Assembly (NCBI RefSeq): GCF_042433515.1
Contig: NZ_JBHLVH010000028.1
Location: 43,476 to 107,475, forward strand
DNA: 64,000 bases
Source: Kytococcus schroeteri
GTDB lineage: Bacteria; Actinomycetota; Actinomycetes; Actinomycetales; Dermatophilaceae
Direction: 5' to 3'
Shown here: piece by piece, positions 59,573 through 64,000 of the stretch
How positions within the stretch are numbered: position 1 is the stretch's first letter
Layout of the letters: the number at the start of each line of letters is the position of its first letter
Notes under the pieces: model-generated
Told to the model about the DNA's origin: nothing
Databases searched by the model: none
What the model saw: the letters and a program-made list of their open reading frames with translations, nothing else
Position numbers and translations under genes: made by a program

Positions 59573-60790
59573 TCAGGCGGGGCGGACCAGCCCGACCCGG
59601 TAGAGGGCCGCGACCGCCTCGGCAGCCAGGCGCTCGGCGTCGGGGTGGGGGCCGAAGGTCTCGACGAGGAGCGCGGTGAGCTCACCGACGGTCCGCGGCG
59701 AGTCCGCGAGCTCCTGCCAGAGGGTCGCGCCGAGCTGGCCGAGCTGCAGCACGGACGACCCGACCATGAGCACCACGTCCCCCTCACCGCACACCACGGC
59801 CCAGGAGAACGGGGCCTGCTCCCAGCGGGCTCCCGGCGTCGTGTCCGGGTCGTCCAACGGCTTGGGAGGGACGGCGTCCCACGGCGCGTCCCCCTGGAGC
59901 GCGGTGAGCTCCTCGGCCGGGGACGGGGCCCCCTGCGCGGCGAGGTCGGCGAGCAGGTCGGTGGTCTCGGTGATCTCGGAGTACACCAGGCGCTGCACCC
60001 CGAGGTCGGTGACCGCACGGGCCAGGGTGGACAGGCCGCCGGGGGTGCGGCTCAGCGCGGAGGTCTGCGGCGCGAGCAGCGGCAGGGCCTCGACGGCCGG
60101 CACCGGCTCCAGGCGGGGCAGCGGGCCCGGGTCAGCCTCCCGCTGCTCCTCGGTGCGCAGGCGGTGGAGGAGCACCAGTCCGGTGAGCCGGGCCCCCTCG
60201 GGCGCACGGGCCATGCCCAGCTGGTCGGGTCCCAGCTGGTGCTTGTGGTGCGGGTTGCCCCGGGGGTCGGTGACCACCGAGAGGGGCTTCTCCAGGGGCA
60301 TCACCCGGTAGCCGTCGTCGACGGCGACGCACTCGTCGGTGAGGTAGCCCCACCCCGCCTGGGCCAACACGCGGCTGGCCGTCGTCTTGCCCGTCCCCGA
60401 CGCGGCCACGAGGCACAGGGCCCGGTCGGTCCCGGGGGCGGTGAGCGCCGCGGCGTGCACCATGAGCGACTGCCCGATGTGGCGCCCGATCGAGGCGGCG
60501 ATCAACCACGAGGCCAGGCTGTACCCGCCCTGCTCCCCGGCGACCACGACCGCCTCCCCTGCGGGTGGCGCCTCCCCCACGGCCACGAGGTGCAGCGGCA
60601 CGTCGGGCTCCTCGTCGGTGATACAGCGGGACCACAGCGCGGGCACGTCGTCCTGGATGCCGGAGGCGTGGTCACGGACGGACCAGACCGTGTCCAGCAC
60701 GCGCAGGCGTGCGATCTCCGTGCCGCTCCAGTCCAACGCCCGGGCCTCCGCCTCCGTGGCGCCCGTACCGGTGCCCGTCCTGTCGGTCAT
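59573..60790 (-). CDS. HPr-kinase-like P-loop protein with C-terminal PqqD-like domain
   Basis: About 405 residues. The middle has a short P-loop, AASGTGKTTASRVLAQAGW (near 138-156), then YLTDECVAVDD (the Asp-rich segment after the P-loop) and PHHKHQLG, the layout of HPr kinase-like proteins. The last 80 residues (VLQLGQLGATLWQELADSP, ALYRVGLV) look like PqqD, the RiPP recognition element that binds leader peptides. The gene overlaps the S9 peptidase gene by four bases. HprK-like and PqqD-like parts occur in some RiPP pathways, but no precursor gene is visible here. It might instead phosphorylate a protein or small molecule. Confidence 0.7.
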   Translation of the reverse strand: MTDRTGTGTGATEAEARALDWSGTEIARLRVLDTVWSVRDHASGIQDDVPALWSRCITDEEPDVPLHLVAVGEAPPAGEAVVVAGEQGGYSLASWLIAASIGRHIGQSLMVHAAALTAPGTDRALCLVAASGTGKTTASRVLAQAGWGYLTDECVAVDDGYRVMPLEKPLSVVTDPRGNPHHKHQLGPDQLGMARAPEGARLTGLVLLHRLRTEEQREADPGPLPRLEPVPAVEALPLLAPQTSALSRTPGGLSTLARAVTDLGVQRLVYSEITETTDLLADLAAQGAPSPAEELTALQGDAPWDAVPPKPLDDPDTTPGARWEQAPFSWAVVCGEGDVVLMVGSSVLQLGQLGATLWQELADSPRTVGELTALLVETFGPHPDAERLAAEAVAALYRVGLVRPA

Positions 60791-62934
60791 GCCTCCACCC
60801 CCAGTGCGTCGAGCAGGAACGCCAGCTCGAGGGCGCGGTCGCCCCACACGTCGTACCGGCCGGAACGGCCACCGTGGCCGGCGACCATCTCGGTGCGCAG
60901 CAGCACGGGACGCTCGACCGGGTCGCTGGTGGCCCGCTCGCGCACCGCCTGCACCCACTTGGCGGGCTCCCCGCACCCGACCCGGGTGTCGTTGAGGCTG
61001 GTGGTCGCCAGCATCGCGGGGTACTGCGCGGTCCGCACGTTCTCGTAGGGCGAGTACGCGGCCATGAGCTCGTAGGCCGCCGGGTCGTGCAGGGGGTTGC
61101 CCCACTCGGTCCACTCGCCCACCGTGAGCGGCAGGGAGGGGTCGAGGATGGTGGTCAGCGCGTCCACGAACGGCACCGCGAGGTGCGCCGCCCGGTAGAG
61201 GCCGGGCTCGAGGTTGATGGCCGCTCCCAGCAGCAGGCCGCCGGCGGAGCCGCCCTCCGCGGCGAGGCGGTCGGGGTGCACCCACCCGGCGTCGACGAGG
61301 TGGTGCGCGGCGGCGTTCAGGTCGGTGAAGGAGTTCTGCTTCTGCGCCAGACGGCCGGCCTCGTACCAGTGGCGCCCCATCTCGCCGCCGCCGCGCACGT
61401 GGGCGATCGCGAAGACGACGCCGCGATCCAGCAGCGAGAGACGGCTGGTACGGAAGTCGGGCTCGGTGGACACCTCGTAGGCGCCGTACCCGTACAGCAG
61501 CCCGGGGGCCGTCCCGTCGGGCCGAGCGTCCACGTGGTGCACCAGGGACACCGGGATGCGCGTCCCGTCGGCCGCCGTGGCCCACAGGCGCTCCTGCACG
61601 TACTGGGCCGGGTCGTACCCGCCGAGGACGGGCTGCTGCCGCAGCACGGTGGGCGGCGCGAGCTCGCCCCCCTCGAGCACCGGCCCCAGGTCGTACTCGC
61701 TCGTGGTGGGCGGGGTCACGAGCGACTCGGTGACCACCTGCAGCGTCGTCGTGGCGTGGTCGGGGTTGGTCCCCAGACCGATCGTCCACAGCGGCTCGTC
61801 GGGGACGAGGTCGAGCGGCGCACCCAGGCCCAACGGCACGTCCGGGCCCGCGGTGCGCGGGTACACCCGCAGGGCCGTGAGACCGTCCCGCCGGAGGGAG
61901 ACCACGGCGAAGCGCTCGTAGAGGTCCACCCCCAGGAGGCGCTCGTCCTCGGCCGGGGGCTGCACCGCACGCCAGTGCTCCCGGCCGGACGCCGCGACGG
62001 TGGCCGTGGCCAACTCCCCCTCGGGAGTGTTCGCGGTGTGCACGAGGAGCAGCTCGTCGCCGTCCACGTCGACGTCGTACTCGAGACCGTCGACGCGCGC
62101 CTGCACCACCTGCGGACGGGCAGCCGGGTCGGTGGTGTCGAGCACCCACCACTCGCTGGAGTCGCTGGAGGCCTTACCGATGAGCAGCCAGCGGTCGTCG
62201 CCGGAGGTGTCGATGCCCATCCACCAGGCCTCGTCCTCCTCGGTGTGCACGAGCTCGTCGGTGGCCGGGTCCGCCCCGATGGCGTGGCGCCAGACCTGGT
62301 GGGGCCGCCACGCCTCGTCCACGCGGACGTAGTAGAGGTGGGTGGCGTCGTGGTCGAAGCACAGGCCGTACCCGACGCCGCTGATCGACTCGTCGATCCG
62401 CTCGCCGGTGGCCAGGTCCACGACCGTGACGTTGAACCGCTCGTCCCCCGAGGTGTCGGTGGCGAAGGCCAGGCGCTGGTCGTCCCGGCTGGTGGTGAAG
62501 CCGCCCACCGAGAAGAAGGTCGCGTCGCCGGCCTCAGCGTTGCCGTCGAGCAGCACCTGCTCCCCGGCCGGCACCTGTCCCGGTTCCAGGACGGGGCGCT
62601 GCACCGCGTACTCCCCCCGCGCCGCCACCCGGGCGTGGACCGGGTACTGCTCCCCCTCGACGGTGCGCGTGTAGTACCACCAGTCCCCGTGCCGGGCCGC
62701 GACGGACACGTCGGTCAGCTGCGTGCGGGCGACGATCTCGTCGAAGACGCGCTTCCGGAGCCCCTCCTGCCCGGCGAGCCGCTCCTCGGTCCAGGCGTTC
62801 TCCGCCTCGAGGTGTGCGACGACCTGCGGGTCCTCCGGGTCTCGCAGCCACTGCCACGGATCGTCCACGACGTGCCCGTGGTGCTCACGGCGATGGGGGC
62901 GGCGGGCCGCGATCGGCGGGGTGCTGCGGGACAT
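60787..62934 (-). CDS. ptrB: Prolyl oligopeptidase family, oligopeptidase B-like
   Basis: A 715-residue S9A peptidase. A seven-bladed beta-propeller domain (about 70-430) precedes the catalytic alpha/beta hydrolase domain with YGYGAYE, AHVRGGGEMGRHWYEAG, nucleophile GGSAGG (Ser), Asp in SLNDTRVG, and His in AGHGGRSG. This fits oligopeptidase B, which cuts short peptides after Arg/Lys, although specificity is inferred. No signal peptide, so cytoplasmic. TAGGGT lies seven bases before the ATG at 62934. The kinase/PqqD-like gene overlaps its end. Confidence 0.9.
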   Translation of the reverse strand: MSRSTPPIAARRPHRREHHGHVVDDPWQWLRDPEDPQVVAHLEAENAWTEERLAGQEGLRKRVFDEIVARTQLTDVSVAARHGDWWYYTRTVEGEQYPVHARVAARGEYAVQRPVLEPGQVPAGEQVLLDGNAEAGDATFFSVGGFTTSRDDQRLAFATDTSGDERFNVTVVDLATGERIDESISGVGYGLCFDHDATHLYYVRVDEAWRPHQVWRHAIGADPATDELVHTEEDEAWWMGIDTSGDDRWLLIGKASSDSSEWWVLDTTDPAARPQVVQARVDGLEYDVDVDGDELLLVHTANTPEGELATATVAASGREHWRAVQPPAEDERLLGVDLYERFAVVSLRRDGLTALRVYPRTAGPDVPLGLGAPLDLVPDEPLWTIGLGTNPDHATTTLQVVTESLVTPPTTSEYDLGPVLEGGELAPPTVLRQQPVLGGYDPAQYVQERLWATAADGTRIPVSLVHHVDARPDGTAPGLLYGYGAYEVSTEPDFRTSRLSLLDRGVVFAIAHVRGGGEMGRHWYEAGRLAQKQNSFTDLNAAAHHLVDAGWVHPDRLAAEGGSAGGLLLGAAINLEPGLYRAAHLAVPFVDALTTILDPSLPLTVGEWTEWGNPLHDPAAYELMAAYSPYENVRTAQYPAMLATTSLNDTRVGCGEPAKWVQAVRERATSDPVERPVLLRTEMVAGHGGRSGRYDVWGDRALELAFLLDALGVEA

Positions 62935-62941
62935 GCGGGCC

Positions 62942-62947
62942 ACCCTA
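62942..62947 (-). promoter_or_regulatory. -10 box of the oligopeptidase gene
   Basis: TAGGGT on the minus strand, seven bases before the ATG at 62934. Confidence 0.4.
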
Positions 62948-62987
62948 CGCGGCAGCCGGGGCTCTCCCCCGCCCTGTCGGTGGCTGG

Positions 62988-64000
62988 TCATGGGTGTGCT
63001 GTGTGGAAGTGGACGGTCGTGGCGCCGTCGGGTCCGGTCGTGGTGGTGTGCGTGTACCGGGGGTCGTCCAGGCGGCGGTGGTGTCGTCCGCACAACGGGA
63101 TGGCATTGGCCAGGTCGGTCCTGCCACCGGTGTCCTTCGCCCCGCGGTCACCGCGGTGATCGGGGTGATCGGGGTGATCGGGGTCGTTCCTGGGTGGTGC
63201 CGTACCGGCCCCGGTGCCCGGTGGCGGCCCCTCGGCTGCTGCCCGGGGCGTCCTGCGGGGTGTCCAAGGCGTGTCGTGATGGATCTCGCACCAGGCGAAC
63301 GGTCGATCACAGTGCTCCTCGGCGCACGTGGAGTAGGTGACCGCGAGGGCCTTGCGTTGGGAGTCGGTGAACACCCGGGTCTGCCGGCCCAGGTCCAGGA
63401 CGGCCGAGTCGGTGCCCATGACCACCGGGACGATCCCGGCCGTGGCGGCCAGGCGGCGGACCTGCCCGGCCGAGACCTCCTCGTCGTGGTCGGTGACCCC
63501 GACCCGGTCAGTGGCCCCGCGGAGGGTGTCCAGGTCGGTGCGCAGCAGCAGGATCGCGGTCGAGGGTGTGGACAGGTGGTCGGTGGGCAGGTGGGAGACG
63601 AGCTCGGCGAAGGCCTTGCCCTGCTCGTGGGCCCAGTCCACCTGGCGATCACCCCACGAGGAACCCTCCTGCCCGTCGGTGGTCGCGGTGGTGGTGGTGG
63701 TCCGGTGGCGTGCGAGGCGGCGGGGGCTGGTCATGGCCTGCAGGACCTTGGCCAGCATCCGGCCCTGGAGGACCGGGAGGGTGAACCGTCCGGTCATCGT
63801 CCCGTCACCCTCCTCGCGGATCCAGAACGACGCGGCCGCCCACGCCTTGTCCTCCTGGGCAGCCACCCGGGTGTTCTCATGGGTGTCAGCCACGGCGGTG
63901 GTGTAGCCGAGGTCCTCCAGGACGCGGCGTGCCGCGCGCCGCAACGCCCGCACCGAGAGCTTCTGGGCCCTGACCGTGAGGACCTCCTCGGCGCGCAACC
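62988..64000 (-). CDS. DUF222/HNH endonuclease domain protein, 5'-truncated
   Basis: The frame is open to the window edge, so the N-terminus is missing. What remains is the second half of a DUF222 domain (VRALRRAARRVL, then WAHEQGKAFAELV) followed by an HNH nuclease domain: CAEEHCDRPFAWCEIHHDTPW and, after an insertion, DLANAIPLCGRHHRRLDD. The insertion of about 45 residues between the HNH halves is Pro/Gly-rich and includes three DHP units from a 9-base tandem repeat. Such proteins are multi-copy in Micrococcales and their role is unclear; many are linked to mobile DNA. Confidence 0.88.
   Translation of the reverse strand, partial: LRAEEVLTVRAQKLSVRALRRAARRVLEDLGYTTAVADTHENTRVAAQEDKAWAAASFWIREEGDGTMTGRFTLPVLQGRMLAKVLQAMTSPRRLARHRTTTTTATTDGQEGSSWGDRQVDWAHEQGKAFAELVSHLPTDHLSTPSTAILLLRTDLDTLRGATDRVGVTDHDEEVSAGQVRRLAATAGIVPVVMGTDSAVLDLGRQTRVFTDSQRKALAVTYSTCAEEHCDRPFAWCEIHHDTPWTPRRTPRAAAEGPPPGTGAGTAPPRNDPDHPDHPDHRGDRGAKDTGGRTDLANAIPLCGRHHRRLDDPRYTHTTTTGPDGATTVHFHTAHP
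63158..63184. repeat. Three tandem copies of a 9-base unit
   Basis: GATCGGGGT three times in a row (63158-63166, 63167-63175, 63176-63184) inside the HNH gene; in frame, so length changes would keep the reading frame. Confidence 0.9.

Noticed and set aside
59483..63000. RiPP precursor gene next to the PqqD-like fusion
   Set aside because: The gaps (about 90 bases after glnA and about 50 after the HNH gene) hold no start codon with ribosome site and a leader/core-like peptide.

Overview
This 64 kb window is very GC-rich and densely coded. It looks like chromosomal DNA of an actinobacterium, most likely in the order Micrococcales (relatives of Kytococcus, Dermacoccus or the Intrasporangiaceae). 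Reasons: an actinobacterial respiratory set (diheme QcrC, an N-terminally extended Rieske protein QcrA, long QcrB, CtaC/D/E/F); families largely confined to Actinobacteria (Rv2175c-like protein, SAV_6107-type HEPN protein, DUF3040, DUF3043, DUF4191, DUF5302, DUF7455, SCO2322-like protein); a DUF222-HNH protein; and many GTG starts. I saw no rRNA, tRNA, CRISPR array or insertion sequence. One undetermined base sits at 44687.

Layout. 1-990: 3'-part of a cell-wall-binding-repeat surface protein. 1.1-3.6 kb: topoisomerase IV subunit A (parC); its partner parE lies at 11.3-13.5 kb on the other strand. Between them: a compact accessory operon (3.65-6.83 kb) with its own promoter, encoding a small secreted protein, two ABC-2-like membrane proteins and a BcrA-type ATPase; a short-chain fatty acid transporter; a secreted lipoprotein nuclease; and an amino acid permease. 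13.5-15.0 kb: three small actinobacterial proteins. 15.1-20.9 kb: an error-prone replication cassette (DUF6504, HEPN, DnaE2, DinB). 21.1-31.2 kb: isoprenoid, aromatic amino acid and phospholipid genes (polyprenyl synthase, DAHP synthase, acyltransferase, trpD), a ROK glucokinase, a DnaQ-UvrC-like nuclease and a stand-alone RAM-domain protein.

31.4-40.3 kb: respiratory chain. ctaE-qcrC-qcrA-qcrB read right and ctaC-ctaD-ctaF read left, separated by a zincin and a VIT1-like transporter. 40.4-47.9 kb: aat, an A-type Fe-S protein, an M20 peptidase, DUF3043, an SCO2322-like protein, gcvT and pepA. 48.1-55.6 kb: lipoyl metabolism, with lpdA, a two-lipoyl-domain E2 (sucB), lipB and lipA; these genes attach lipoate and use it in 2-oxoacid dehydrogenase complexes. 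55.6-59.5 kb: a PIG-L deacetylase overlapping a transmembrane acetyltransferase-like gene, an RDD protein and glnA. 59.6-62.9 kb: an S9 oligopeptidase overlapping an HPr-kinase-like/PqqD-like fusion. 63-64 kb: a truncated DUF222-HNH gene.

The most unusual parts are the bacteriocin-like accessory operon, the HEPN-DnaE2-DinB cassette with a palindrome on its likely promoter, the kinase-like/PqqD-like fusion beside a peptidase, a transmembrane pseudokinase remnant, and a recurrent pattern of -10 hexamers exactly 6-7 bases before start codons, which points to widespread leaderless mRNAs.
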